29,630 nucleotides of DNA from an uncultured Brachyspira sp. (lineage in GTDB: Bacteria > Spirochaetota > Brachyspiria > Brachyspirales > Brachyspiraceae). The stretch is from assembly GCF_949287625.1 (NCBI RefSeq), contig NZ_CASEGO010000020.1, positions 1-29,630 of the forward strand, read 5' to 3'. This document shows positions 8,512 to 16,902 of this stretch, piece after piece. Under the pieces are notes generated by a model. It ran no database searches, had not been told where the DNA came from, and saw nothing but the letters and a program-made list of their open reading frames with translations. Position 1 is the stretch's first letter; the number at the start of each line of letters is the position of its first letter. The position numbers and the translations under genes were made by a program.

Positions 8512-8540
8512 TTGACAAGATATTTATTTTAGTATATTAT
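8512..8540 (+). promoter_or_regulatory. Promoter of the ATPase-Toprim-SWIM cassette
   Basis: Consensus TTGACA at 8512-8517, a 17-nt spacer, and TATTAT at 8535-8540. The start of transcription would lie about 35 nt before the ATPase gene. No further promoter is obvious before the next two genes, consistent with one transcript for the cassette. Confidence 0.7.
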
Positions 8541-8580
8541 TTTTTATATCAAATAATAAACAAAAAACGGAATAAAAATT

Positions 8581-9645
8581 ATGAGTGATATTCAAATACC
8601 AAATATTAGTATAAGTAATTTTAAATGCTTCAAAGAATTTTCTATTGACAGTTTTAAAAGGTTCAATTTAATATTCGGTAAAAATAGTGTTGGAAAAAGC
8701 AATCTTTTGGAAGCATTATATTTATACTCAAATATGTTTAGAAGTGATACAATATTATCTTCTTTTTTGCAAAGGGATATACCTCTAAATAATAATTTGG
8801 AATTAATTTTTCATAATTTTGATTATACAAACCCTATAAATATAAAAACTAATAAAAGAGAATTAAATATATATCCTATAAAATCATTAACAAATAGTCT
8901 ATTAGATGGAATTTATTATCAGGTAGAAAATAATAATGGAGAAACTATAAAACTTCCAATGCTTATAAATAATAACAGACATCTTGATAATAGCTTTGTT
9001 CCTATTAATAATACTTTTATATTTGACAACAAAAAAATATTATCATCTATTATTAATGCTGCCCTATTTAATTTTTCTTTTTTAAATGATTATAGTACTT
9101 CTGAAACAAAAGTAAAAAATGAAACGATAGGAGCATTTAATAGGCTTCAAAATTTAAAAATAGATAAAACAGTTGTAGAGAGTTTAAAAGCTATAATACC
9201 AAATATAGAATCAATAAGAATATCCTCAGACAAAGTTTGCGAAGCTGATATCGGTCTTGACAGATATTTACCAATAAATGCATTGGGGAGCGGTATATTA
9301 AAAATATTCAATTATATAGTTAATGCTTCATTTCTTCCAAATGGAGTTTTATTTATAGATGAAATCGATAATGGATTTCATTACAGTTCTTTACGAAATT
9401 TATGGCTATCTCTATTTAAAGTGTCTTATTTAGGTAATATACAGATTTTTGCTACTACTCATTCCTATGAATGTATAAAGGCTTTTAATGATGTTTATAA
9501 TGAAGTAAAAAATGAATACAATTCAAATGATGATATTCAGGGCATAAGAATAGAAGCGGACAAAAAAGAAAAGTATAAATATAAAGCCATAATATATAAC
9601 AATGAAGAGTTAAATAATGCTATGGATAATTGGGAGGTAAGATAA
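8581..9645 (+). CDS. AAA_15/OLD-type ATP-binding protein (ABC-like ATPase)
   Basis: A 354-aa ABC/SMC-like ATPase without membrane segments. Near the N-terminus ISISNFKCFKEFSI leads to a Walker A GKNSVGKS (33-40), the order typical of AAA_15/AAA_21 and OLD-family ATPases. A glycine-rich segment (NALGSGILKIF, about 238-248) may be the signature. Walker B is LFIDEIDNG with Asp260 and Glu261, and the switch histidine is His294 (ATTHS). The nuclease domain fused in full-length OLD proteins is absent. A separate Toprim-like protein is encoded 4 nt downstream, as in two-gene defence systems such as PARIS (AriA/AriB). ATPase chemistry is well supported and a defence role is inference from the pairing. 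Confidence 0.85.
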   Translation: MSDIQIPNISISNFKCFKEFSIDSFKRFNLIFGKNSVGKSNLLEALYLYSNMFRSDTILSSFLQRDIPLNNNLELIFHNFDYTNPINIKTNKRELNIYPIKSLTNSLLDGIYYQVENNNGETIKLPMLINNNRHLDNSFVPINNTFIFDNKKILSSIINAALFNFSFLNDYSTSETKVKNETIGAFNRLQNLKIDKTVVESLKAIIPNIESIRISSDKVCEADIGLDRYLPINALGSGILKIFNYIVNASFLPNGVLFIDEIDNGFHYSSLRNLWLSLFKVSYLGNIQIFATTHSYECIKAFNDVYNEVKNEYNSNDDIQGIRIEADKKEKYKYKAIIYNNEELNNAMDNWEVR

Positions 9646-9649
9646 AATA

Positions 9650-10309
9650 ATGCTTAATAATCCTATGGCTAAAAAAGTTCTTCTTGTTGAAAGAAATGAT
9701 GAGAGAGATTTATGCTCACTTATAATTAAAGACAAATTAAACTTAAAATATGAATCAAGTCAAAATATAAAAAACTTTATAGAAGATGATGATACTATAC
9801 ATATAATAACAATCAATAAAGTTGATAATAAAAATCATATTACTTCATTTATAAAAACTTCCAACTATAACAATATAGAAAAACTTGCTATTGTAGTTGA
9901 TGCTGAAAGTAATGCTCAAAAAAGATTTAATATTTTTAATGATATTATAAAATGTGAATATAATCAAAACAAAAATATTTATTATGATGATTATAAAGGA
10001 TTATTTATAACAGCTAAAACTGATGATAAAACTTCCGGATATTTAGAACATTTAGTAGAAAAAATAATTTTAGAAAATGATAAAGATTTATATAATGACT
10101 GCGTTAATAATTTTTTTAACTGTGCAGATAATTATATTAATCAAGGCAGTAATGAAGCCCATTTATTAAAAGCAAAAATACTGGCATTCATATCGGTAAG
10201 ATGCAAAAAGAGAAATACAATAGGAGGATTATTTCAGGAATGCTCTCATTATTTAGATTCAAATATACTATCTAATTTAATTGATTTTTTAAATAATATG
10301 TTCAAATAA
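9650..10309 (+). CDS. Toprim-like (DUF3226-type) partner of the ATPase
   Basis: A 219-aa protein that looks like the DUF3226 (Toprim-fold) family found beside AAA_15 ATPases. The first strand KKVLLVERNDERD carries Glu14 at the position of the Toprim glutamate. A later strand LAIVVDAES carries Asp84 and Glu86, where most Toprim proteins have D-x-D. GYLEHLVEKII contains a third acidic residue, Glu133. AHLLKAKILAFIS follows in the C-terminal helical part. The acidic set would bind Mg for nuclease activity if the family call is right. The D-x-E variation leaves catalytic competence open. The start is supported by GGGAGGT in the end of the ATPase gene, and spacing of 4 nt indicates translational coupling. 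Confidence 0.7.
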   Translation: MLNNPMAKKVLLVERNDERDLCSLIIKDKLNLKYESSQNIKNFIEDDDTIHIITINKVDNKNHITSFIKTSNYNNIEKLAIVVDAESNAQKRFNIFNDIIKCEYNQNKNIYYDDYKGLFITAKTDDKTSGYLEHLVEKIILENDKDLYNDCVNNFFNCADNYINQGSNEAHLLKAKILAFISVRCKKRNTIGGLFQECSHYLDSNILSNLIDFLNNMFK

Positions 10310-10325
10310 AAAATAGGCTTATAAA

Positions 10326-12086
10326 ATGACTGAGAAAATTAACAATTTAAAACAATATATAAATGAAAAATTTCTCCTTACTCTCACAAACAAAGGTATA
10401 TATAACAGATCAGTAAAAGACATTGATAATATTATAAATAATACCCCTGAAAAAATAAAACTTGAAGAAGCTGATAATAAAATAAAAGTTACAATAGATA
10501 CAGGAGAGAAAATAGAAGTAACACTTAATGATGAAGATATAAAATTAAGCAAATGCACATGCCCGTCAAAAGATATCTGCAAACATATCATAATGTCTCT
10601 TTTATATATAGAACATTTTGATACAGAAAATAAAACAAATGATGATATAGAAAATGATAACAAAGATAATAACACAAAAGAAACAAACAATAATATAATA
10701 AATAATACATTCGATGAAGTCAAAAATATAAGTTTTGATGAAATTAGAAAATTAAGCACTAAAAGAAATTTTGAATATGCATTAGATAGGTTTTATGAAA
10801 ATATTGAAGCAGATATAAAAGAAGACGCTATGCTTGAAATAAATATTCCAGAAGAAAATACAATTATTTATTTCCCTCAAAAAGACAGCATAAAAAAGGC
10901 AGTATGTTCGTGCAAAGATTCTTCACTTTGTGCCCATAAAATAATAGCAATACTGAAATACAAAGAAATGTACGGAACTTTAGAAGATATAAAAGAAGAG
11001 GATAAAGAGATAGATGAAAATATTTTAAAATTCGCAAAAAGTTTTGCAGAAAATATATTTGAAAAAGGATTTTATTCATGCAGCGAAAAAGATTTTGATA
11101 TATCAGAGCAATTAAGCATAAAACTTCAAGTAAAAAATATGCCTGAAATAGCAAAGATGTTTAGAAGTATTGCTGAGAGTATTGATTCTATGATAAATAA
11201 ACATGCTTCTTTTAATAAATTATTTGCATTCGCCACATTATCAAGACTTTATAATACAATACTTGTAATAGAAAAAGCAAAGAAAGAAAATGATAATAAA
11301 ACTGTAAAACTACTAACTGGAGAAATTAGAAGCAAATATATAAACAGAACAAGCGGAGAGCTTTTAGGACTTGGGGCTTATCCTTGGATAAGTTCTACTG
11401 GATATTTAGGAGCTAGTGCTTATTTATATAATATTAATTCAAAAAAAGTATCTTTCTTTTCTTATGTAATACCAACATTCTATGATAATGCCAAAATATC
11501 ATATGATGATGTTAGAAGCAATTACAGAAAAAAAATTCATTTTGAAAATAATATATCAATAGAAGAAATTTCTAAACATAAATTTAAATTTATAAATTAT
11601 AAAGTTAATAATGAAGAGAGAATATCATCAAGTAAAAAAACTTCAGTGATACTAAATGATAGAATTAATTGTCAGCTTTTAGAAGAATTAAGAATATCAA
11701 AAAACAATGAAGAATTATTCGCTGAAAACTATAATGATATACTTAATATAGATTTTCAATATGACTACTTCAATAAAAATAACAGAGTAAAAATTATACT
11801 GGCAAAATTCCAAAAAATAGAAAACATAGAATTTAATAAAACAGAACAAATACTTTATTTTGATATAGTAAACTACACAAAAGATGATGATGAAGAGAGA
11901 TTAACTTTAAATATAAAATATACATCAATTCATTCAAACGGAATCAAATATATAATGAATTATAAAAACTCGAAAATAGATAAAGATAAATTTATATTAC
12001 TAGAAAAAACTAAATATTATATACGTCCAATAAGCATAATAAATATCAATGCTGTTATCAACATATTTTTTGAAGATGTTAATTAG
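10326..12086 (+). CDS. Double SWIM zinc-finger protein
   Basis: A 586-aa cytoplasmic protein with two SWIM fingers (CxCx(n)CxH). The first uses Cys77, Cys79, Cys85 and His87 (CTCPSKDICKH). The second uses Cys194, Cys196, Cys202 and His204 (CSCKDSSLCAH). Between them lies a low-complexity Asn/Asp/Lys-rich linker (about 97-127), probably disordered. Each finger is preceded by a short strand-rich segment (KVTIDTGEKIEVTLND; EINIPEENTIIYFPQ), as if the unit were duplicated. The C-terminal 380 residues show no motif I recognise. SWIM domains bind DNA or proteins and also occur beside MoxR/VWA ATPases. The gene starts 16 nt after the Toprim partner, so it probably belongs to the same transcript. Its last 8 bases overlap the convergent lipoprotein gene. 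Confidence 0.75.
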   Translation: MTEKINNLKQYINEKFLLTLTNKGIYNRSVKDIDNIINNTPEKIKLEEADNKIKVTIDTGEKIEVTLNDEDIKLSKCTCPSKDICKHIIMSLLYIEHFDTENKTNDDIENDNKDNNTKETNNNIINNTFDEVKNISFDEIRKLSTKRNFEYALDRFYENIEADIKEDAMLEINIPEENTIIYFPQKDSIKKAVCSCKDSSLCAHKIIAILKYKEMYGTLEDIKEEDKEIDENILKFAKSFAENIFEKGFYSCSEKDFDISEQLSIKLQVKNMPEIAKMFRSIAESIDSMINKHASFNKLFAFATLSRLYNTILVIEKAKKENDNKTVKLLTGEIRSKYINRTSGELLGLGAYPWISSTGYLGASAYLYNINSKKVSFFSYVIPTFYDNAKISYDDVRSNYRKKIHFENNISIEEISKHKFKFINYKVNNEERISSSKKTSVILNDRINCQLLEELRISKNNEELFAENYNDILNIDFQYDYFNKNNRVKIILAKFQKIENIEFNKTEQILYFDIVNYTKDDDEERLTLNIKYTSIHSNGIKYIMNYKNSKIDKDKFILLEKTKYYIRPISIININAVINIFFEDVN

Positions 12087-12840
12087 TAGCTAAATGCTTT
12101 TTCATAAGTTCATCATGATATCCGCTTAGCATAATCTCCATTAAAGCTTTATTGAAAGTATTTAATAAATCAGTATCTTCTTTTCTGAAAGCTATAGCGT
12201 AATCTTCATCAGGATATTTTATTCCAGAAACTATTTTTATTTCATCATCATAAGCAGCAAAATGCTCGCATGTAGTTTTATCAAATACAGCCGCATCTAC
12301 TTTACCTACTTTCAAAGCTAGTATAATACTGCTTCCTGTATCAAATCTTTCTATATTAATTCCATCTATTTTCGAAATCATACTGTCTGCAACAGTTCCT
12401 ATTATCACACCAACATTTTTACCTATTAAATCTTCTTCTTTATTTATATTTGTATTGCTCTTATCTATAATAACTGCCTGACTGGTTGTATAATATTTAT
12501 CTGAAAAATTTACGATCTCTTTTCTCTCTTCTGTTACAGTCATTCCTGCTATAATGACATCAATCTTATGAGATTCCAAAGCAGGCATAAGCTCTTCAAA
12601 CTTCATAGGATTGAAATTCATTTTTAAACCTGATATTTTTGATATTTCATTCATCAAATCATAATCAAATCCGCCTATATGACCATTAGACATATAACCA
12701 AAAGGATAATCATAAACATATATACCTACATTTACAGATCTGTTAGTAATATTATCTATATTAGAGGCGGTATTATTAGAACTATTAGAGCATGACACTA
12801 ATAAAATAATTGATACAATTAAAATTATTTTTTTCATCAT
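12079..12840 (-). CDS. Solute-binding lipoprotein, amino-acid ABC type (SBP family 3)
   Basis: Predicted lipid-anchored binding protein of 253 aa for polar amino acids or a similar small ligand. The signal peptide MMKKIILIVSIILLVSC ends in the lipobox LVSC with Cys17, followed by an Asn/Ser-rich linker. The mature part matches SBP_bac_3: NVGIYVYDYPFGYMSNGHIGGFDYDLMNEI (ligand-entry region), a hinge IDVIIAGMTVTEERK, and the later lobe LIGKNVGVIIGT and KVGKVDAAVFDK. No permease or ATPase gene is adjacent, so it must work with components encoded elsewhere or have a sensory role. A GGAAG Shine-Dalgarno precedes the start. A broken paralogue lies immediately upstream on the same strand, indicating tandem duplication. 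Confidence 0.88.
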   Translation of the reverse strand: MMKKIILIVSIILLVSCSNSSNNTASNIDNITNRSVNVGIYVYDYPFGYMSNGHIGGFDYDLMNEISKISGLKMNFNPMKFEELMPALESHKIDVIIAGMTVTEERKEIVNFSDKYYTTSQAVIIDKSNTNINKEEDLIGKNVGVIIGTVADSMISKIDGINIERFDTGSSIILALKVGKVDAAVFDKTTCEHFAAYDDEIKIVSGIKYPDEDYAIAFRKEDTDLLNTFNKALMEIMLSGYHDELMKKHLATN

Positions 12841-12948
12841 TATTATTTCTTCCTAAAATAAATGTATATGAGATTAGATAATATAAAAGTAATTTATATA
12901 TAAAAAAAGTCAAGCAATTTATTATCAAAAATACATAATGTGAACTCT

Positions 12949-13691
12949 TTAATTTAAATGCTTATTTATGAGCGTTTCATAAACTCCATTAGTCATTATT
13001 GTATTAAGCCCTCTATTAATCTTTTTAAGCAAAACATTATCATCTTTTCTTACAGCTATACCATAATCAAGTTCTGGAAATATAATATCTTCTGCTATTT
13101 TTATATCATTATCATATTTAATATAATTATTGCATGTAACTCTGTCAAGCATAGCAGCATCAGTATTTTCGAGTTTTAAAGAAAGCAAAGCACTTCCTGC
13201 AATATCAAACCTTAAAACATTAATATTATTTGACTTTGATATGATAGTATCAGAAATGGTATCTTTTATAACTCCGAATTATCTTTAAGTACAATAATGC
13301 TCTGAGATGAACTGTAATATTTATCTGAAAAACTCACAAGTTTTTTTCTATCTTCTGTAATGCTTATTCCAGCTATTGCAATGTCGATTATATTGTTTTG
13401 CAAAGACGGTATAAGTTCAGAAAATTGAGTTTGTATATATTCTAATTTTAAGTTTTCAGCCTTTGCTATTTCATTCATTATATCATAATCAAGTCCGCCT
13501 AAATTATCATTACTCAAATAAAGAAGAGGATAATCGTAAACATATATTCCAACTCTTACATAAGTATTATTAGAATAATCATTATATATTTCTTCTTGTT
13601 TATTAGAATTATTACTAGAATTGTTACGGCATACTGAAAAAGAAATCAGAACAAATAATGCAAATGACACAAAAATAATTATTCTCTTCAT
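12949..13691 (-). pseudogene. Broken paralogue of the solute-binding lipoprotein
   Basis: A tandem paralogue of the intact lipoprotein, split into two frames. The 5' part (13691 to about 13266) starts MKRIIIFVSFALFVLISFSVC with a plausible lipobox. It continues through the family-3 binding motifs (VRVGIYVYDYPLLYLSND, IDIAIAGISITEDRK) and stops after KDNSEL. The 3' part, in another frame, resumes as GVIKDTISDTII and reaches KHLN at 12949. Aligned with the neighbour, about 13 codons (roughly 40 nt, not a multiple of three) are missing at the junction near 13270. A GTG 18 nt upstream of the ATG (13709) has no ribosome-binding site. Both paralogues share a TTGACT plus T-tract block upstream (12908-12913 and 13764-13769), as expected for a duplicated unit. 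Confidence 0.85.
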
Positions 13692-13822
13692 AACAAACAA
13701 ATATACCACAATAAATATACATACATTAGGTATTTATTATAAAAATATAAAATATTATAAAAAAGTCAAGCTATTTTTATAAAATATATATTAATATATG
13801 CATAACTGATGAAGAAAATAAT

Positions 13823-13851
13823 TTGCAAAAACGCACTCACTATATTATAAT
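13823..13851 (+). promoter_or_regulatory. Promoter of lepA
   Basis: TTGCAA at 13823-13828 and a perfect TATAAT at 13846-13851, separated by 17 nt. It gives a leader of about 40 nt that includes the AAGGA ribosome-binding site. The same TTGCAA-type -35 recurs in the hisB promoter candidate. Confidence 0.7.
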
Positions 13852-13898
13852 ATATCATCAATATAATTATATTTTATTTTTAAGGATATATTTTATAA

Positions 13899-15710
13899 AT
13901 GTCATACGCTGAAAAAATTAGAAATTTCTGCATCATAGCACATGTTGACCATGGTAAAAGCACATTAGCTGATAGAATTATAGAGCATACCAAAGCAGTA
14001 TCAAGCAGAGAGATGAAAGCTCAAATATTAGATTCTATGGATATAGAAAGAGAGAGAGGAATAACTATAAAAAGCCAAGCCGTAAAACTTTCTTATGAGG
14101 CTAAAGACGGAGAAGTATATACTCTTAATTTGATAGATACTCCAGGTCATGTTGATTTTAATTATGAGGTTTCACGCTCACTTGCTGCATGCGAGGGTGC
14201 TATATTAGTAGTTGACGCTGCTCAGGGAGTGGAGGCTCAGACTATTTCTAACTTTTATCTTGCTTTTGAAAATAATTTGGAGATTGTACCTGTTATTAAT
14301 AAAATAGATTTACCTGCTGCCAATATTGAACTTTGTAAGGAACAGATGGAGAAAGAGTTTGGTGTTAATAAAGATGATGTTGTACTTGCAAGTGCTAAAA
14401 ATGATATAGGTATTGATGAAATACTTGAGGCAGTTGTTAAGATGATACCTTCTCCAAAAGATAATACTAATAAAAAAACTAGGGCATTGATATTTGATTC
14501 TTATTATGATCCTTTCCGCGGTGCTGTTATGATAGTGAGAATATTTGACGGCTCTATAAAAAAGAATGATAAACTTCTTTTAATGGAAACTAAAGCAGAG
14601 TATGAAGTTGAAGAATGCGGTACACTTTTGCTTGGGCTTAAATCAGCTAATGAACTTAAAAGCGGAGAAGTAGGATACATTATTGCAGGCATTAAAAATA
14701 TATCCGACATAAAAATAGGAGATACTATAACGCTTGAAGAAAATCCTTCTGATGAGCCTCTAATAGGATATAAAGAAGTTCTTCCTATGGTATTTGCTGG
14801 TATATTTCCTGCTGAAGATGAAGATTATACTAGTCTTCAAAAGGCATTAGAAAAATTAAAATTAAATGATGCTTCATTAGTTTATGAGCCAGAACGCTCT
14901 ATAGCTTTGGGTTTTGGGTACAGATGCGGATTTTTAGGACTTTTACATTTGGAGATTGTGCAGGAAAGACTTGAAAGGGAGTTTAATCTCAATCTTGTAA
15001 TAACTAGCCCATCAGTAGAAGTAAAATTAAAACTCACAAACGGCGAGGAGAAAATTATTGACAACCCTGCAGATTTTCCTACCGCACAGTATATAGAAAA
15101 ATGTTATGAGCCTTTTATAAATGCACTTATAATAGTACCTACCGATTATTTGGGAAACATTATCTCTCTCTGTATAGACAGAAGAGGTACTCAGACATCA
15201 TTAAATTATTTAGATGATAAAAGAGCAGAAATTAAATTTGATTTGCCTTTAATAGAAGTAGTATATGATTTTTACGATAAATTAAAATCCATATCAAGAG
15301 GATATGCTTCATTCGATTATGATTTTTCAGACTTCAGAGAAAGCCAAATAGAAAAGATAGATATATTAGTTCATGGTGAAGTGGTAGATGCTTTATCATT
15401 TATGGCACATAGGAGCAATGCCGAAAGCAGAGGAAGACAAATCATAGAAAAATTAAAGCATCTTATTCCAAAACATATGTTCCAGATTCCATTACAGGCA
15501 GCAATAGGAGGAAGAATTATCGCCCGTGAAAACATTAGTGCTTTAAGAAAAAATGTTACAGCCAAATGTTACGGAGGAGACATCACAAGAAAAAGAAAAC
15601 TTCTTGAAAAGCAGAAAGAAGGTAAAAAGAGAATGAAAGCCATAGGAAGCGTAGAGATACCTCAGGATGCATTTATAAGCGTACTTAAAACCGATGACAA
15701 CAATAAATAA
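13899..15710 (+). CDS. lepA: Elongation factor 4 (LepA), translational GTPase
   Basis: Ribosome-associated GTPase LepA/EF4, thought to act in translation under stress and in initiation or ribosome biogenesis. It has 603 aa, the family's usual length. The G domain has all its motifs: AHVDHGKST (14-22), the switch I threonine in ERERGITI, DTPGH (80-84), NKID (134-137) and ASAKN near residue 165. Domain II, two EF-G-like domains (III and V) and the LepA-specific C-terminal domain follow. The latter contains MAHRSNAESRGRQIIEKLK and ends in the basic KCYGGDITRKRKLLEKQKEGKKR segment. The gene appears intact and monocistronic. No clear hairpin terminator follows; only a T-rich stretch is seen after the stop codon. 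Confidence 0.97.
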   Translation: MSYAEKIRNFCIIAHVDHGKSTLADRIIEHTKAVSSREMKAQILDSMDIERERGITIKSQAVKLSYEAKDGEVYTLNLIDTPGHVDFNYEVSRSLAACEGAILVVDAAQGVEAQTISNFYLAFENNLEIVPVINKIDLPAANIELCKEQMEKEFGVNKDDVVLASAKNDIGIDEILEAVVKMIPSPKDNTNKKTRALIFDSYYDPFRGAVMIVRIFDGSIKKNDKLLLMETKAEYEVEECGTLLLGLKSANELKSGEVGYIIAGIKNISDIKIGDTITLEENPSDEPLIGYKEVLPMVFAGIFPAEDEDYTSLQKALEKLKLNDASLVYEPERSIALGFGYRCGFLGLLHLEIVQERLEREFNLNLVITSPSVEVKLKLTNGEEKIIDNPADFPTAQYIEKCYEPFINALIIVPTDYLGNIISLCIDRRGTQTSLNYLDDKRAEIKFDLPLIEVVYDFYDKLKSISRGYASFDYDFSDFRESQIEKIDILVHGEVVDALSFMAHRSNAESRGRQIIEKLKHLIPKHMFQIPLQAAIGGRIIARENISALRKNVTAKCYGGDITRKRKLLEKQKEGKKRMKAIGSVEIPQDAFISVLKTDDNNK

Positions 15711-15777
15711 TTTTTTATTATTATTTTTAAATATCTGGGATTTGATACGAAGCCCCGCAATATTTTAAATTAAAAAA

Positions 15778-16165
15778 ATTAATTTTTTGTAAATTATAGT
15801 CGTTTAGGTATATACTGGAACTATTTCATTTTGTCAACTAATGTACATTATATAGAATTATCAACTTTTTTGCCGCACAAAAAAGTTGCAAAAAACGCAA
15901 TTACTAAAACTTTATACTTCAAATATATGTATTAAATGTATGGTAATACCCGAAATTTGGGCTACACCTAAAGGTGGACTTCGTCAAATGCAGTCTTTTC
16001 GCCACAGGCGTACAGCGTATTGTTCTTTGTGCCACACCTGCCTACGGCACGCAGAGCGAGGCGGACAGCATCACAAAAGAAGTGGGGGTGTGGAGGCTAG
16101 TCCCCTCAAATACTGAAATTTAAAAATTAATTTTTTGACAAATTATAGTCGTTTAGGTATACACT
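15778..16165. repeat. Dispersed intergenic repeat bounded by 37-nt direct repeats
   Basis: Positions 15778-15815 and 16127-16165 are near-identical direct repeats (core ATAGTCGTTTAGGTATA). Between them lie a perfect 11-bp hairpin, CAACTTTTTTG (15862-15872) with CAAAAAAGTTG (15878-15888) around a 5-nt loop, and a markedly GC-richer block (about 15960-16110). The GC-rich block contains further inverted repeats such as TTCTTTGTG with CACAAAAGAA. Positions 15809-15953 recur at 29485-29630 with about a dozen differences, and parts of the GC-rich block recur at 20300-20400. The 76-aa reading frame across it is not treated as a gene. The rest of 15711-16198 holds nothing else recognisable. Confidence 0.85.
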
Positions 16166-16198
16166 AAAAAATATAAAATACAAAAACTTATTTACAGT

Positions 16199-16798
16199 TT
16201 ATTTATTACTTTCAAGCATACCCTTTGTAGAAAGAACTTCATTTTTATATCTTTCATCTATTTCGCAGGCCTGTGATAAAGCACGTGCCGCACCTTTAAA
16301 AATGGATTCTATTATATGATGAGTATTTTCCCCATGAAAAGTTTTTATATGCAAAGTAATATTCATAGAATTTATAAAGGCTGTAAAAAACTCTTTGACA
16401 AGTTCTGTATCAAAATCACCAACTTTTTCATGTTTTAAATCGCTGTCAAAAACTAAATGGCTTCTTCCGCATATGTCAACGGCAGTTAAAGTTAAAGCCT
16501 CGCACATAGGCATGCAGAAATTTCCATATCTTTTTATCCCCTTCATATCTCCTAATGCTTCAGAAAAACATTTACCCAAAACTATGCCTACATCTTCAAC
16601 GGAATGATGATAGTCTACATCTATGTCTCCGTTACATATCACTTCCAAATCAAATCTTCCATGACGGGCAAATAAATCAAGCATATGATTAAAAAAACCT
16701 ATTTTAGTGTCATTTTTATATTTGCCTGTACCGTCAATATTAAGTTTTATTTTTATTTTAGTTTCATTAGTATTTCTTTCTATCTCAGCAGCTCTCAT
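16199..16798 (-). CDS. hisB: Imidazoleglycerol-phosphate dehydratase
   Basis: Histidine-biosynthesis enzyme that dehydrates imidazole glycerol phosphate to imidazole acetol phosphate, 199 aa, monofunctional form (no fused phosphatase). Two copies of the metal-binding pattern are visible: DYHHSVEDVG (His64, His65, Glu68, Asp69) and THHIIESIFKGAARAL (His160, His161, Glu164). FFNHMLDLFARHG near residue 35 and the C-terminal STKGML are also typical of HisB. The start has a GGAGA ribosome-binding site. No other his gene lies in the window, so histidine genes are scattered in this genome or the pathway is incomplete. It is transcribed divergently from the 130-aa gene. Confidence 0.95.
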   Translation of the reverse strand: MRAAEIERNTNETKIKIKLNIDGTGKYKNDTKIGFFNHMLDLFARHGRFDLEVICNGDIDVDYHHSVEDVGIVLGKCFSEALGDMKGIKRYGNFCMPMCEALTLTAVDICGRSHLVFDSDLKHEKVGDFDTELVKEFFTAFINSMNITLHIKTFHGENTHHIIESIFKGAARALSQACEIDERYKNEVLSTKGMLESNK

Positions 16799-16841
16799 AA
16801 TTAAATATTCTCCGTTTATAGTTGAAAATAATTATTAATAC

Positions 16842-16876
16842 TTGATATTTATATCATTTTTAATATATAATTGCAA
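16842..16876. promoter_or_regulatory. Overlapping divergent promoters for hisB and the 130-aa gene
   Basis: On the plus strand TTGATA (16842-16847) and TATAAT (16866-16871) are spaced by 18 nt and point to the 130-aa gene. On the minus strand TTGCAA (16876-16871) and TATAAA (16853-16848) are spaced by 17 nt and point to hisB. The two share nearly all their bases, so RNA polymerase could occupy only one at a time. Confidence 0.55.
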
Positions 16877-16902
16877 TAATATAATTTAGGGTATTAAAAA
16901 TT

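Noticed and set aside
15886..16116. A 76-aa plus-strand reading frame in the GC-rich repeat core
   Set aside because: It lies inside a dispersed repeat whose other copies do not keep the frame, has unusual His/Cys/Arg composition, and lacks a ribosome-binding site.
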